A stretch of DNA of 64,000 bases from a bacterium endosymbiont of Escarpia laminata (GCA_003660235.1 QGON01000071.1:62001-126000), one strand, 5' to 3'; positions 35,129-44,615 are shown, counted from the first letter of the stretch. A program made the numbers and translations. Notes: generated by a model not told the origin, from the sequence alone.

Positions 35129-37165
35129 TCAGTCGAGAGGGACAGGCCGGGCGAGCGCGAAACCCTGCCCATAGTCGACGCCCAGCTTGATCATCTCCTC
35201 TTTTATGGCAGCAGACTCCACATGTTCTGCGATGGTGCTGATACCCAGGCTGCGGCTCAGTGTGATAACCGCTTCCACCACTGCACGGTCTACCGGATCA
35301 TCGAGTACATCCTTCACGAAATCGCCGTCGATCTTGAGAAAATCCACCGGCAGATGTTTCAGGTAGGCGAAGGAGCTGAGTCCACTGCCAAAATCATCCA
35401 GCGCAAAGCTGCAACCCATCCCCCGCATCTCTTCAATGAACCGGGAGGCGGTGGACATATTCGCGATGGCAGCGGTCTCCGTCACCTCAAAACAGATAAC
35501 ACCGGGATCCACCGGGTAGTCGATGAACATTTTGCGGATAGCGGCGAGGGTGGTTTCTTCCCCCAGGGAGACGCCGGAAAGATTGACGTTGAGCAGCAGA
35601 TCAGTTTCCTTGCTTTCAACCAGCCACCGCAGGCTGCGTTCGATTACCCAGCGGTCGATGGCCATCATCAGGCCGTAACGTTCAGCTGCGGGCAGGAATT
35701 GACCGGGAAGTATGATTTCGTTCCCTTCTCCTTGCAGCCGCAGGAGGATCTCCGCCCGGCGCTCCTCTTTGGTGCTTGTGTTGAAGGGCACGATATCCTG
35801 TTTGTAGATCAGAAATCGATCTTCATCCAGGGCACCGCGTAACTGGTTGACCCAGTGGTATTCGATGCGGCGCTGTGCGAGTTCTTTGTCACTCTTCTCA
35901 TAGAGGTGTACCCGCCCGCGACCGAGATCCTTGGCGGCATAACAGGCCATGTCCGCATCACTGAGTATGGTGTCGGCTCCGGCGCTCTCCTGGTCGATGC
36001 AGACTACGCCAATACTGGCATTGACCTGGAACCGTTTGCCTTCCCAGAAAAATTGGAACGCTTCCACGGTTTGTTGGAAGGTGTGGGCGATCTCCATCCC
36101 TTTGTTCAGAGAACAACCGTCCAGCAGGATGCCGAATTCATCCCCGCCCAGGCGCGCCAGAATGTCTGAGCTGCGTAGTTTTGGCTCCAGTATCACGGCA
36201 AGCTCGCGCAGCAGTTCGTCTCCTGCGGCATGACCGCAGGTGTCGTTAACGATCTTGAACTGATCCAGATCCATGTAGATGCAGACATGTTGCCGGTGTT
36301 CCCGTTGCGCATTATCCAATGCCTGTTCGAGGCGGTGTTCGAATTCGCGCCGGTTGTTGAGTCCGGTCAGAGGGTCGTGGCTGGCCTGGAAGGAGAGTTC
36401 GTCGTTGGCTGAAGTGATGCTTCTGAGCAGTTCGCGGTTTTCCATTCTCAGCGCGAGGGATCGCGAGATACTGCGTGCATAGCTGCGGCCGGTTATTATG
36501 ACAAGGATCAGATAGATGATAACCATGCCTGCCATAGCTTGATTGGTGGCATCCCCGCGGGTGAGTAGCAGTATCAGCAGTGGGGTGATGACCGGTGCAG
36601 CAAATCCCAGATAGACCGGAAAAACCACGGCGTTGGAGGGGATCGCGCCGGCAGTCAGGCCGGTCAGCAGCAGGAACATGGCGACTTGGTAGGGTAGTGG
36701 CCAAGCGAAATCGAGAAACAGAGCGAAAAGTCCCCAAAGGGCACCGGAGAGGATGGCGCCTGCCATATAGGCGGTCTGCCAACTGATTCCCGGCAGCGGC
36801 CGTCCATTGTGTTTGTGGAAGGAACGCAGCAAGAACTCACGGGCGGCGTTGATGATACCCAGGGCGAAAAACCAGAAGAGCAGTAGCGAATGCTCAATGG
36901 GACGCCAAAAAATTGCAACTGCCACCAATGCGGTGGCTTGGTTGGCCAGCAGGGCAACATGCCCCATGGAATAGAGCAGTTTAAGCCGTTCCACACTGAG
37001 TCGCTGAAGGTCAGTTGTCGTGGCGGGTGTGGATTCGTTAGTGTGCCCTGTTTTCAATCTCTTCTTCGGCAAGCGGTGGATCTCCCTGGGCAGGAAACAT
37101 GTGTCAATCGCAAGCCCGTGTAAATATAAATCATCTGGACCGAATCGGTAGTAAAAGACGGACAA
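35129..37165 (-). CDS. Membrane GGDEF-EAL protein with EIL variant
   Basis: A 678-aa protein. The N-terminal part has about five membrane segments (for example LANQATALVAVAIFW, AGAILSGALWGLFALFLDF, MVIIYLILVIITG), a GGDEF domain with intact GGDEF (RLGGDEFGILL), and an EAL domain. In the signature position it reads AEILLRLQ rather than EAL-R, keeping the metal-binding Glu. DDFGSGLSSFAYLKHLPVDF is intact. It is probably a c-di-GMP turnover enzyme. The true start is uncertain; the first 40 residues look non-conserved. Confidence 0.87.
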   Translation of the reverse strand: MSVFYYRFGPDDLYLHGLAIDTCFLPREIHRLPKKRLKTGHTNESTPATTTDLQRLSVERLKLLYSMGHVALLANQATALVAVAIFWRPIEHSLLLFWFFALGIINAAREFLLRSFHKHNGRPLPGISWQTAYMAGAILSGALWGLFALFLDFAWPLPYQVAMFLLLTGLTAGAIPSNAVVFPVYLGFAAPVITPLLILLLTRGDATNQAMAGMVIIYLILVIITGRSYARSISRSLALRMENRELLRSITSANDELSFQASHDPLTGLNNRREFEHRLEQALDNAQREHRQHVCIYMDLDQFKIVNDTCGHAAGDELLRELAVILEPKLRSSDILARLGGDEFGILLDGCSLNKGMEIAHTFQQTVEAFQFFWEGKRFQVNASIGVVCIDQESAGADTILSDADMACYAAKDLGRGRVHLYEKSDKELAQRRIEYHWVNQLRGALDEDRFLIYKQDIVPFNTSTKEERRAEILLRLQGEGNEIILPGQFLPAAERYGLMMAIDRWVIERSLRWLVESKETDLLLNVNLSGVSLGEETTLAAIRKMFIDYPVDPGVICFEVTETAAIANMSTASRFIEEMRGMGCSFALDDFGSGLSSFAYLKHLPVDFLKIDGDFVKDVLDDPVDRAVVEAVITLSRSLGISTIAEHVESAAIKEEMIKLGVDYGQGFALARPVPLD

Positions 37166-37220
37166 ATTATATTAATGTTTTTGGCATCTATTCAGCTTGG
37201 CTTCTGAGAAAAACTATTTC

Positions 37221-37315
37221 TGTAGGTTGGGTTAGATGCGCATTGCGACGAACATCAATTTTTACACATGGCTTTGTGCGTATCGTAACCCAACAAATCA
37301 CTAGCCCGACCTACA
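37221..37315. repeat. 95-bp palindromic repeat element
   Basis: The termini TGTAGGTTGGGTTAG and CTAGCCCGACCTACA are imperfect inverted repeats (13 of 15), with a nested TTGGGTTA/TAACCCAA pair. The same TAGG...GGGTTA theme recurs at 44447-44532, so this is a dispersed REP/MITE family in the genome. Confidence 0.65.
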
Positions 37316-37358
37316 TCGTAGTGAGCTGAACAGTTATTGTTATTGTAGCCTGTTCAGT

Positions 37359-38402
37359 TCAAGCGTGGGGTGTTGAACGAGCCACCTTTTCCCGGTAACG
37401 AAAGAACAGCCAGGAAGCTCTGAACCAGAGCCAGACCAAACCAGCGGTCAAATAGTCGAAAAGGACGAAGTTGGTCAGGGGTTTGAAAATTCGGTCGTGC
37501 AGGGTTAAAAAAAGGCGTTTTTTAAATCCAAAAAAATACAACAGTGTGATATCGAGGTAGAAAAAGGGCTGCCACGCATGGCCGAGCACATAGTGACCGG
37601 TGGCAACCCAGCGCTTGCGGGCGACCCCGGGTTTCGCCTCTCTATTGAGACTATCGATAAGTTGGAATATCGGTGAGAGTTGCAAAGGACCGGTCTCGCT
37701 CTGGCTGCGATAGACCTTGCCGGCTCGTTGAAAGAATTCGATAAATCCGATCTGGTGAAAATTCATGATAAGGGCGGAGAGGATCATACGGCGCCCGAGT
37801 CCTTCCTTTTCGAAGCGGCGCGCAGAAGTCTGCAACTCCCCCGGCAGGGTTATCCAACGGCCCTTGAGGCGAATGGTCTCCGCCAGCCGCTGATCTTCGA
37901 GAAACCAGAGGGATTCATCAAAGCCGCCCAACTGATTGAAGAATTCCTGCGACATCAGAAATCCCTGATCCCCATTGGTGCACTCCATCCGGTTCAGCGC
38001 ACTCTTCTCCTCGTAATAACGGTAGGCGAGATTGCGGCCTGGATTGTCGCGCAGGAATCGCAGACGGAAATGGCCGGCGATACGCTGGTGTCCCGCTGCC
38101 GCGATCTGTTGCTGCAATGTCTTGAGCGCATCTGACAGTTGTGATCGTGAAGTCAGCACGGAATCGGCGTGCAGAAACAGCAGATAGGGTGCGTTGCACT
38201 GCGAGAGAGCGCCGTTCATCTGCCGTCCCCGGCCGGAGGCGGTTTCAATGATACTGACACCCGCACGCGCTGCCAGTGTCACTGTGTCATCGTCCGAACC
38301 CCCGTCAGCCACAATAATCTCAAGGTCTATGGCCTCCTGCTGCAACAACTGATTGAGCAGTGACGGCAGTTGTTTTCCCTCATTGAGGGTGGGAATGATC
38401 AC
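37359..38402 (-). CDS. Family 2 glycosyltransferase
   Basis: A 347-aa GT-A fold enzyme. The N terminus IIPTLNEGKQLPSLLNQLL and IIVADGGSDDDTVTLA bind the nucleotide sugar, and LLFLHADSVL is the DxD-like motif. A later GDQGFLMSQEFFNQLGGFDE and a FLEDQRLAETIRLKGRW block match the rSAM/selenodomain-associated GT2 subfamily. The C terminus has hydrophobic stretches. The start is difficult: no ATG exists after the upstream stop, so GTG 38402 (V-I-I-P) is used, though a few upstream residues (PSLC) look native. It follows the acetolactate synthase gene by 48 bp. Confidence 0.82.
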   Translation of the reverse strand: MIIPTLNEGKQLPSLLNQLLQQEAIDLEIIVADGGSDDDTVTLAARAGVSIIETASGRGRQMNGALSQCNAPYLLFLHADSVLTSRSQLSDALKTLQQQIAAAGHQRIAGHFRLRFLRDNPGRNLAYRYYEEKSALNRMECTNGDQGFLMSQEFFNQLGGFDESLWFLEDQRLAETIRLKGRWITLPGELQTSARRFEKEGLGRRMILSALIMNFHQIGFIEFFQRAGKVYRSQSETGPLQLSPIFQLIDSLNREAKPGVARKRWVATGHYVLGHAWQPFFYLDITLLYFFGFKKRLFLTLHDRIFKPLTNFVLFDYLTAGLVWLWFRASWLFFRYREKVARSTPHA

Positions 38403-38450
38403 ACAGAGGCTGGGTTGTCTGTCAGGCGGGTGGGATGAAATATCTCTCTC

Positions 38451-40091
38451 CTAAATCGGGCAGATCAGTTTGCCCAGTTTTTCGGTTAATTTCATATTCT
38501 CCGAGTAGTCCACCGGGACATCAACCACTACGACGGTCTCATCGGCAAAGGCCTGTTCCAAAGTCGGTAAGAGAGTTTCGGCACTCTCCACCCGATATCC
38601 CCTGGCGCCGAAGGATTCAGCGTATTTCACGAAGTCGGGGTTGTTGAAGCTGATGTGTCCGGTGCGGCCGAAGCGACGCTGTTGGTGCCATTTGATCAGC
38701 CCATACTCACTGTCGTGCCAGATCATGATCACGATGGCGATGTTGTGCCGCAGTGCGGTCTCGATCTCCTGGGAGTTCATCATGAAACCTGCGTCACCGG
38801 TAATCGTCAGAACCCGGCGTTGCGGAAACACCATCTTGGCCGAGATCGCACCGGGAAGGCCGATTCCCATGGAGGCGAAGCCGTTGGAGATGATGCAAGT
38901 GTTGGGTCGCTCACAGCGGTAGAGCCGGGCTATCCACATCTTGTGGGCGCCGACATCGGAGATCAGGATGTCCTCAGGCCCCATCACCTGCCGTGTATCG
39001 TAGAGAATCTTCTGGGGTTTGACGGGGTAACTGTCATCATCGGCAAACTGATCCAACTCGTTGATGATAAGTTCCCGCAGGTCGCTGGTTGGTGCCAGGT
39101 CGCGGGGTTTTGCCAGTTTCTCTATGCGTTGCAGGGATTCGGTGATATTCCCGATCACCCCTGCCTCCAGGACGTAGTGTGCATCAACCTCCGCATAGGT
39201 TTGGTCGATGTGGACTATCTTTTTATCGGCGTTGGGATGCCAGAGATGGGGGTGGTATTCCACCATGTCGAAACCAATACAGAGGATGAGGTCGGCACGG
39301 TTGAAGCCATAGGCGACATAGTCGCTGGCCTGTAAGCCGACGGTGCCGAGACTGAGCGGGTGAGAAAAAGGGATGCACCCTTTTGCCATGAATGTCTGGG
39401 CCACCGGGATGTTGAGGTTCTCCGCAAATTGTACCAGGGCGTCACAGGCATCGCTTCGAATCACTCCGTTGCCCACCATGATGATCGGCGCCTTGGCATC
39501 GGAAATCAGATCCGCTACCTGTCCGATCTTCTCATAAGGCGGTGAAGAGGGAGTTGGCGCCTGAGCCCTGAGTGGCTTGATCGTCTCACTCACCTGGCTG
39601 CCGGCAATATTTTCCGGAAAGCTGATGAAGGCGCCGCCGGGCTTCTCTGTTTGCGCGTCTTTGAATGCCTTGCGTACGATCTCCGGAACGACCTCGGGTT
39701 CGAGGATTTCGGTACTGTATTGGGAGATAGGTGCAAATAGATTGACCAGATCGAGTACCTGATGGCTCTCCTTGTGCATCCGGGTGGTGGCGCCCTGCCC
39801 GGCGATAGCGACAATGGGTGCCCGATCCATATTTGCATCCGCGAAGCCGGTGATCAGGTTGGTCGCGCCTGGTCCGAGCGTTGCGAGACAAACCCCTGCC
39901 CGGCCGGTAAGTCTTCCGTAGACATCGGCCATAAAGGCAGCGCCCTGTTCATGACGCACGGTGACGAACTTGATGTTGCTATCCAACAGCGCATCCATGA
40001 CATCGAGGTTCTCCTCTCCCGGTATCCCAAAGATAGTGTCGACACCTTCATTTTCGAGGCATTTGATGAACAATTGTGCGGCGCTGGGCAT
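38451..40091 (-). CDS. Acetolactate synthase-like ThDP enzyme (AlsS type)
   Basis: A 546-aa thiamine-diphosphate enzyme predicted to condense two pyruvates to acetolactate. The catalytic Glu lies in VTVRHEQGAAFMADVYGR, and the ThDP/Mg motif is GDAGFMMNSQEIETAL. Overall it resembles catabolic, single-subunit acetolactate synthases; no ilvN-like small subunit is adjacent. It is monocistronic or paired with the downstream glycosyltransferase. A palindrome lies 49-68 bp upstream of the ATG. Other ThDP decarboxylases are possible, but the MGIGLPGAISAK block favours the ALS family. Confidence 0.87.
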   Translation of the reverse strand: MPSAAQLFIKCLENEGVDTIFGIPGEENLDVMDALLDSNIKFVTVRHEQGAAFMADVYGRLTGRAGVCLATLGPGATNLITGFADANMDRAPIVAIAGQGATTRMHKESHQVLDLVNLFAPISQYSTEILEPEVVPEIVRKAFKDAQTEKPGGAFISFPENIAGSQVSETIKPLRAQAPTPSSPPYEKIGQVADLISDAKAPIIMVGNGVIRSDACDALVQFAENLNIPVAQTFMAKGCIPFSHPLSLGTVGLQASDYVAYGFNRADLILCIGFDMVEYHPHLWHPNADKKIVHIDQTYAEVDAHYVLEAGVIGNITESLQRIEKLAKPRDLAPTSDLRELIINELDQFADDDSYPVKPQKILYDTRQVMGPEDILISDVGAHKMWIARLYRCERPNTCIISNGFASMGIGLPGAISAKMVFPQRRVLTITGDAGFMMNSQEIETALRHNIAIVIMIWHDSEYGLIKWHQQRRFGRTGHISFNNPDFVKYAESFGARGYRVESAETLLPTLEQAFADETVVVVDVPVDYSENMKLTEKLGKLICPI

Positions 40092-40139
40092 AGTAACTCC
40101 TGGTTAGGATGATCGTTATAATTTTTTCTGGAAAAGCCT

Positions 40140-40159
40140 ATTGGTTTGTACGAACCAAT
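40140..40159. promoter_or_regulatory. 20-bp palindrome upstream of acetolactate synthase
   Basis: ATTGGTT-TGTACG-AACCAAT, symmetric except for one central T-G pair. Size and position suit a TetR- or LysR-type operator. No regulator gene is adjacent, so the binder is unknown. Confidence 0.45.
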
Positions 40160-40707
40160 GGTGCCTGCTGGATGCAATATGCCTTGAAACTGAAATAGGA
40201 TCGTTATGAGTTCCTAATGTGATGTTTAGAAGATAAATGCACTTTTTTCAAAGAGGATGACGATGAAGGGCCTTCTGATCTGGATTTTCCCCGCCATGGT
40301 GATCGGCCCTGAATGCCGTCATCAAGTGTTTCGGATAACCGAAGCCTGAAACAGATAGAGCGGCATTTCTGGGAATATGCTTTCTAGGGTGCCCATGAAT
40401 CAGTGACTGGTATTGTTAAAGTTAAAATCAGTGATTTAGGGCCGTTTTAAGAAGCTATTTCTTTAAGCACTGTACGAATGTTTTTGTGATCGGTCAGGCG
40501 TCACAGAATGCGAATTTAAGTATTTATGTAGCATTTGTAACTTATTGAAAAATATTAAAAATAATTTAATTCTCGTGTGCGGTGCAGGACTTCAGGGGAA
40601 TTTCACAAATTTGTGACGTTGTTCCATAAAATACACGTTGTTGGGTATGGTGCTTTATGAGGTGGAACGATACTCTATGGTCCACTGCTGAACAGGGTCT
40701 TTGCAAT
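40160..40707. other. AT-rich intergenic region, no gene seen
   Basis: About 550 bp between the acetolactate synthase promoter region and the lipoprotein gene. It is AT-rich and contains a 28-codon frame at 40264 (MKGLLIWIFPAMVIG start) with a weak ribosome site, which I do not accept as a gene. No RNA gene, repeat or strong promoter was recognised. Confidence 0.5.
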
Positions 40708-41352
40708 ATGACTTTTCACACTTCAAATCTACTTAGGTTTCTGGCTTGCGCTTTGGTAAGTCTGATGCTTGTTGCCTGTGGTGTAGACGATAGTGCGACT
40801 GTCGATACGGCTTCCGAGGCGGTCGGTAGCTCCCGTGAGCCGGTGGCGAACCCTGATGTCGCCTCTACCGTCGAAGGTCAGGAGGTCGTTTTCAGCGTGC
40901 TGGCTAACGACAGTGCTGAGGATATTGGGGCGGTTACTGTCTCTATCCTGACTCAGGCTGCCCACGGCGCCCTGTTCATTGGCCTGGACAACATGATTAC
41001 CTACGTGCCTGATGCTTCATTCACCGGCACAGATTCATTTCTCTATCAGATTACCGACGCCAGCGGGGCGATCTCCATGGCGATGGTTTCCATCTCTGTG
41101 GACTGTGGCACTCTCTCCTGTACCTATCCGATTCAACTCTCCTGGAGTGCAGGCAGCACTACAGATGTTTCCGGTTACTATATCTATCATGGAGAGGTAT
41201 CCGGCGAGTATGACGAGAAGGTCTGGGTTAATGGCGATACGGTGGCGGAGTTCACTGTCAGTGGTCTGGGCACTCACTACTTCTCAGTGACGGCAGTGAG
41301 CCTGAGCGGCATTGAGTCCTCCTATTCCCCTGAAGCGTTTGTTGTCCTCTAA
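40708..41352 (+). CDS. Lipoprotein with Ig-like tandem-95 and FN3-like domains
   Basis: A 214-aa lipoprotein from ATG 40708; the signal peptide MTFHTSNLLRFLACALVSLM ends in lipobox LVACG. The mature part has one cadherin-like domain of the tandem-95 type (ANPDVASTVEGQEVVFSVLA, ITYVPDASFTGTDSFLYQIT), then an FN3-like module (PIQLSWSAGSTTDVSGYYIY ... THYFSVTAVSLSGIES). One early module each suggests a small surface adhesion or scaffold protein anchored to the outer membrane. A longer frame from 40657 would spoil the signal peptide. It lies upstream of ffs. Confidence 0.82.
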   Translation: MTFHTSNLLRFLACALVSLMLVACGVDDSATVDTASEAVGSSREPVANPDVASTVEGQEVVFSVLANDSAEDIGAVTVSILTQAAHGALFIGLDNMITYVPDASFTGTDSFLYQITDASGAISMAMVSISVDCGTLSCTYPIQLSWSAGSTTDVSGYYIYHGEVSGEYDEKVWVNGDTVAEFTVSGLGTHYFSVTAVSLSGIESSYSPEAFVVL

Positions 41353-41401
41353 CAGCTGATAGTTGATCCCGGTGATTGCCGGTTCCGGGTCACATCCTCC
41401 A

Positions 41402-41429
41402 TTGTTTTCGTTCCGATAGGGCGTATAAT
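41402..41429 (+). promoter_or_regulatory. Promoter of 4.5S RNA (and dnaX)
   Basis: TTGTTT (41402-41407), a 16-bp spacer and a perfect TATAAT (41424-41429), about 25 bp before the RNA. Confidence 0.7.
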
Positions 41430-41454
41430 CACGCCGCTTCATCACTGTTTCTAT

Positions 41455-41570
41455 GGTGGCTGATATCGGTCCCCCCGCAACGTGAAGCTGTGAACCCCGT
41501 CAGGCCCGGAAGGGAGCAGCGGCAGCAGTTGACTCGTGTGCCGGGGTGTGGCTGGTGTCGGCCGCCACCC
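41455..41570 (+). ncRNA. ffs: Signal recognition particle 4.5S RNA
   Basis: The small bacterial SRP RNA that binds Ffh for co-translational targeting. The conserved tip is present: GTCAGGCCCGGAAGGGAGCA followed by GCGGCAGCAG, with the GGAA tetraloop, then CGTGTGCCGGGGTGTGGCTG. The terminal stem is GGTGGC (41455-41460) with GCCACC (41564-41569). The position directly before dnaX is the usual gammaproteobacterial arrangement. Ends are estimated from the stem. Confidence 0.93.
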
Positions 41571-41660
41571 TTATTCCTGCACAGAACCCTATGCATTGGC
41601 GATGATTCAGGCAAGATCTTGGGTTACACTCATCGCCTCTCTAATTACATATCGGTTTCC

Positions 41661-43292
41661 ATGTCCTATCAGGTTCTTGCCCGAAAATGGCGCCCTCAAC
41701 TGTTCAGCCAGATGGTTGGGCAGGAACATGTCGTCAGGGCGCTTGCCAACGCCCTCGACAATGACCGGCTCCACCATGCCTATCTGTTTACCGGTACCCG
41801 CGGTGTCGGTAAGACAACCCTGGCAAGAATCTTTGCCAAATCGCTCAACTGCGAGGAGGGGGTCAGCTCAACACCCTGCGGTGTTTGCTCTGCCTGCCGG
41901 GAGATCGACGAGGGGCGGTTTGTCGATCTGTTGGAAGTGGATGCGGCTTCCCGAACCAAAGTTGATCAGACCAGAGAACTACTGGAAAACGTTCCCTATG
42001 CACCGGTTAGAGGGCGTTACAAAGTTTATCTGATAGATGAAGTTCACATGTTTTCCGCCAGTAGTTTCAATGCCTTATTGAAAACACTTGAGGAACCACC
42101 TCCGCATGTGAAATTTATTCTGGCAACAACCGATCCCCAGAAGGTGCCGGTGACCGTGCTCTCCCGCTGCCTGCAGTTCAACCTCAAACGTCTCACCCGG
42201 GAACAGATCGGCGGACAGCTCAGTCATATCCTGGGGCAGGAGCGGATTGGCTTTGATGACGAGTCGCTCTCTCTGCTCTCTCGTGGGGCGGATGGCAGTA
42301 TGCGTGACGGACTGAGTCTTTTGGATCAGGCTATCGCCTTTGGCGGCGGTAAGCTGGTGGCAGCGGATGTTGGGACAATGCTCGGTACCATTGCCGGGGA
42401 TTCGATTCACGCTCTGGCGGACGCACTTGCCGGGAATGACGCTGCCGGCCTGCTGCAGCGCATCGCTGAGATGTCGGAATTGGCGGCGGATTTTGCCACT
42501 GCCACCCAGAACCTTCTGGCATTGCTGCATCAGGTCGCCCTGTGCCAGTTGGTGCCCGATTTTCAGCCGGATGATGCTTTCGATGCGGCTCAGGTAAAAC
42601 GGCTTGCACAGAGCCTTGCCCCGGAAGATGTACAGCTTTACTACCAGATTGGTTTGAGTGGGCAGCGGGAATTGCCACTTGCGCCGGATCCCCGCAGTGG
42701 CTTCGAGATGTTGCTGTTGCGCATGCTGGCCTTCAGACCGGAGACTGCCGGATCTGGTTCGAATGCGCGAAAAAGTACCCAGGCGCCATCAGGGGCGCCT
42801 GCTCCGAACGCGACCGCTTCAGTTGGCGGAAAACCGGTAAGAAGAGAGAGTGCGCCGGTCCAGGCGGCTAATCCCCAACCGGCACAGATGGAGAAGCGGG
42901 AGCAGGTCACCGATCCCAGCCGCTGGGATGAGTTTGCGGCAGATCTCAGGCTTGGCGGCATTGCCAGCCAGTTGGCCAATAATTGTGTTTTTGCCGGGTG
43001 GGATGGGAAGGCGCTCAAGCTCAAGCTTGACCCTGCCTCCAGACAACTCAAGGGTGGGCAGGCGGAGAAACGTCTGCTGGACGGTATCCGGTCCGTATTG
43101 GGTGCAGAGGTCAAAATCGACTTTGTGGTGGAAACCTCCGACAAGGAGACTCCCGCCATGCGGCAGAAACGGGCCTTGAATGAACGCCAGCAGGCAGCGG
43201 AGACCTCCATGGCTGAAGATCCGCTGGTGAGGGAGCTGGAAGAGCATCTCTCCGCACGAGTGGTCAGTGGCTCTGTCAAACCGGTAGATTAA
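41661..43292 (+). CDS. dnaX: DNA polymerase III subunit tau (DnaX)
   Basis: Clamp-loader ATPase of 543 aa. The start at 41661 gives MSYQVLARKWRPQLF, the family N terminus; a longer frame from 41376 runs through ffs and is not real. Walker A is GTRGVGKT (K51). The zinc module is CEEGVSSTPCGVCSAC, and the Walker B/DExx segment lies at LIDEVHMFS. An Ala/Pro-rich linker follows residue 360, then the tau-specific C-terminal domain. The E. coli A AAA AAG frameshift site is not conserved: only A5-G is present, followed 5 bases later by a 7-bp GC hairpin (42781-42800), so gamma production is unclear. Confidence 0.95.
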   Translation: MSYQVLARKWRPQLFSQMVGQEHVVRALANALDNDRLHHAYLFTGTRGVGKTTLARIFAKSLNCEEGVSSTPCGVCSACREIDEGRFVDLLEVDAASRTKVDQTRELLENVPYAPVRGRYKVYLIDEVHMFSASSFNALLKTLEEPPPHVKFILATTDPQKVPVTVLSRCLQFNLKRLTREQIGGQLSHILGQERIGFDDESLSLLSRGADGSMRDGLSLLDQAIAFGGGKLVAADVGTMLGTIAGDSIHALADALAGNDAAGLLQRIAEMSELAADFATATQNLLALLHQVALCQLVPDFQPDDAFDAAQVKRLAQSLAPEDVQLYYQIGLSGQRELPLAPDPRSGFEMLLLRMLAFRPETAGSGSNARKSTQAPSGAPAPNATASVGGKPVRRESAPVQAANPQPAQMEKREQVTDPSRWDEFAADLRLGGIASQLANNCVFAGWDGKALKLKLDPASRQLKGGQAEKRLLDGIRSVLGAEVKIDFVVETSDKETPAMRQKRALNERQQAAETSMAEDPLVRELEEHLSARVVSGSVKPVD

Positions 43293-43360
43293 ATTGAATA
43301 AAAGTCCCCCGCCGCAAGCTGCGGGGAATTAAACTCAAAGAGATTAATGAGGATTCGGTA

Positions 43361-43684
43361 ATGAAGGGTGGTATAGGCAACCTGATGAAACAGGCCCAGA
43401 AGATGCAGGCCGAGATGCAACAGGCCCAGGAGCGGCTGGCGCAGGAGGAGATCACTGGTGAGTCTGGTGGCGGCATGGTGAAAGTGATCATGAACGGCAA
43501 GCACGAGGTGCGTCGCGTCTCTATCGATGACGCTCTCATGGAGGACGATAAAGAGATGCTTGAGGACCTGATCGCAGCGGCCATGAACGATGCGGCTCAG
43601 CGGGTCTCCCAGAAGATGCAGGAGAGCATGTCTGGTCTGACTGCCGGGATGGGACTGCCGCCGGGTATGAAACTGCCTTTTTAG
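43361..43684 (+). CDS. ybaB: YbaB/EbfC nucleoid-associated protein
   Basis: A 107-aa DNA-binding protein of the YbaB/EbfC family, a tweezer-like dimer that coats DNA. Typical stretches are [40 protein letters not shown] and [14 protein letters not shown]. It lies between dnaX and recR, the conserved triad linked to replication and repair. A GC hairpin (43307-43326) sits in the 68-bp gap after dnaX and may attenuate read-through. Confidence 0.95.
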   Translation: MKGGIGNLMKQAQKMQAEMQQAQERLAQEEITGESGGGMVKVIMNGKHEVRRVSIDDALMEDDKEMLEDLIAAAMNDAAQRVSQKMQESMSGLTAGMGLPPGMKLPF

Positions 43685-43699
43685 GGCCCTGGGTTCCCG

Positions 43700-44296
43700 A
43701 TGTCTTCGCAGAGTCTGCTCGACCAGCTGATAGGGGCGTTGCGCTGCCTGCCCGGCGTAGGTTCAAAGACTGCCCAGCGTATGGCCTACTATCTGCTGGA
43801 GCGGGATCGTGAAGGGGGCAGGCATCTCTCCCACATCATGGCCGAGGCAATGGAGCGGATTGGCCGCTGCAGCCGCTGCCGGACCTTGACGGAGCAGGAG
43901 GTTTGTCGTCTCTGCACCAATCCTCACCGCGACTCTGCCCAGTTGTGCGTGGTGGAGACGCCAGCCGACCAGACCCTCCTTGAGCAGGCTATCGACTATC
44001 GCGGACTCTATTTTGTGCTGGGTGGTCATCTCTCTCCCCTGGACGGGATAGGACCGCGTGAGATCGGCCTGGATCTGCTGGATGCAAGGTTCGCAGAGGG
44101 TGAGATCAAGGAGGTCATACTCGCCACCAATCCGACGGTGGAGGGTGAGGCGACAGCCCAGTACATCCACGACATGGCAAATGCCCGGGGCATCCGCACC
44201 ACGCGCATTGCCCAAGGCGTCCCGATGGGGGGGGAGCTGGAGTATGTCGACGGGGCCACCATCGCACACGCCTTTTCCGGCCGTTCTGAGTATTGA
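43700..44296 (+). CDS. recR: Recombination mediator RecR
   Basis: A 198-aa protein that, with RecO and RecF, loads RecA at gapped DNA. Order: helix-hairpin-helix ([20 protein letters not shown]), a C4 zinc finger ([16 protein letters not shown]), a TOPRIM domain ([17 protein letters not shown]) and a C-terminal Walker-B-like segment. Standard length. It follows ybaB by 15 bp. Confidence 0.96.
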   Translation: MSSQSLLDQLIGALRCLPGVGSKTAQRMAYYLLERDREGGRHLSHIMAEAMERIGRCSRCRTLTEQEVCRLCTNPHRDSAQLCVVETPADQTLLEQAIDYRGLYFVLGGHLSPLDGIGPREIGLDLLDARFAEGEIKEVILATNPTVEGEATAQYIHDMANARGIRTTRIAQGVPMGGELEYVDGATIAHAFSGRSEY

Positions 44297-44407
44297 GAGG
44301 GACAACCGGCTCCAATTGCTGTCTATCATCATAGTGTGCCTGAATGGCAGCTGAAGGGGCCGGTGTCAAGTTGATGCAATAGCGTTTGGTATGGCGGCGG
44401 TGTGGGA

Positions 44408-44595
44408 ATCAATTTGACTCCGACCCTAATGGCACTCCTTAATAACTGTAGGTCGTGTTAGCGTAGCGTAACACGACAACCTCGGCGCATATTGTTGGGT
44501 TACGGCCAGAAAGACGGCCTAATCCAACCTACCCAAGAGGTTGATTGTTGGTGCTTAGTGCTTTAAGTGAGTGCTATTTGACTCTGACCCCTAGT
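44408..44595. repeat. REP-type cassette between direct repeats
   Basis: The outer direct repeats are AATCAATTTGACTCCGACCC (44408-44427) and GCTATTTGACTCTGACCCCT (about 44573-44592). Between them are two hairpins: GTCGTGTTA/TAACACGAC (near 44452-44475) and TTGGGTTACGGCC/GGCCTAATCCAA (near 44494-44527), bounded by TGTAGG and CCTAC. The motif relates to the repeat at 37221-37315. This accounts for the gene-free gap between recR and hinT. Confidence 0.6.
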
Positions 44596-44615
44596 CATAC
44601 GAGCAAGGAGTAACC

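Noticed and set aside
40264-40350. A 28-codon frame MKGLLIWIFPAMVIG...
   Set aside because: Too short, weak ribosome site, and no supporting context.
41376-41660. N-terminal extension of dnaX
   Set aside because: It would translate through 4.5S RNA; the family start is MSYQVLARKW at 41661.
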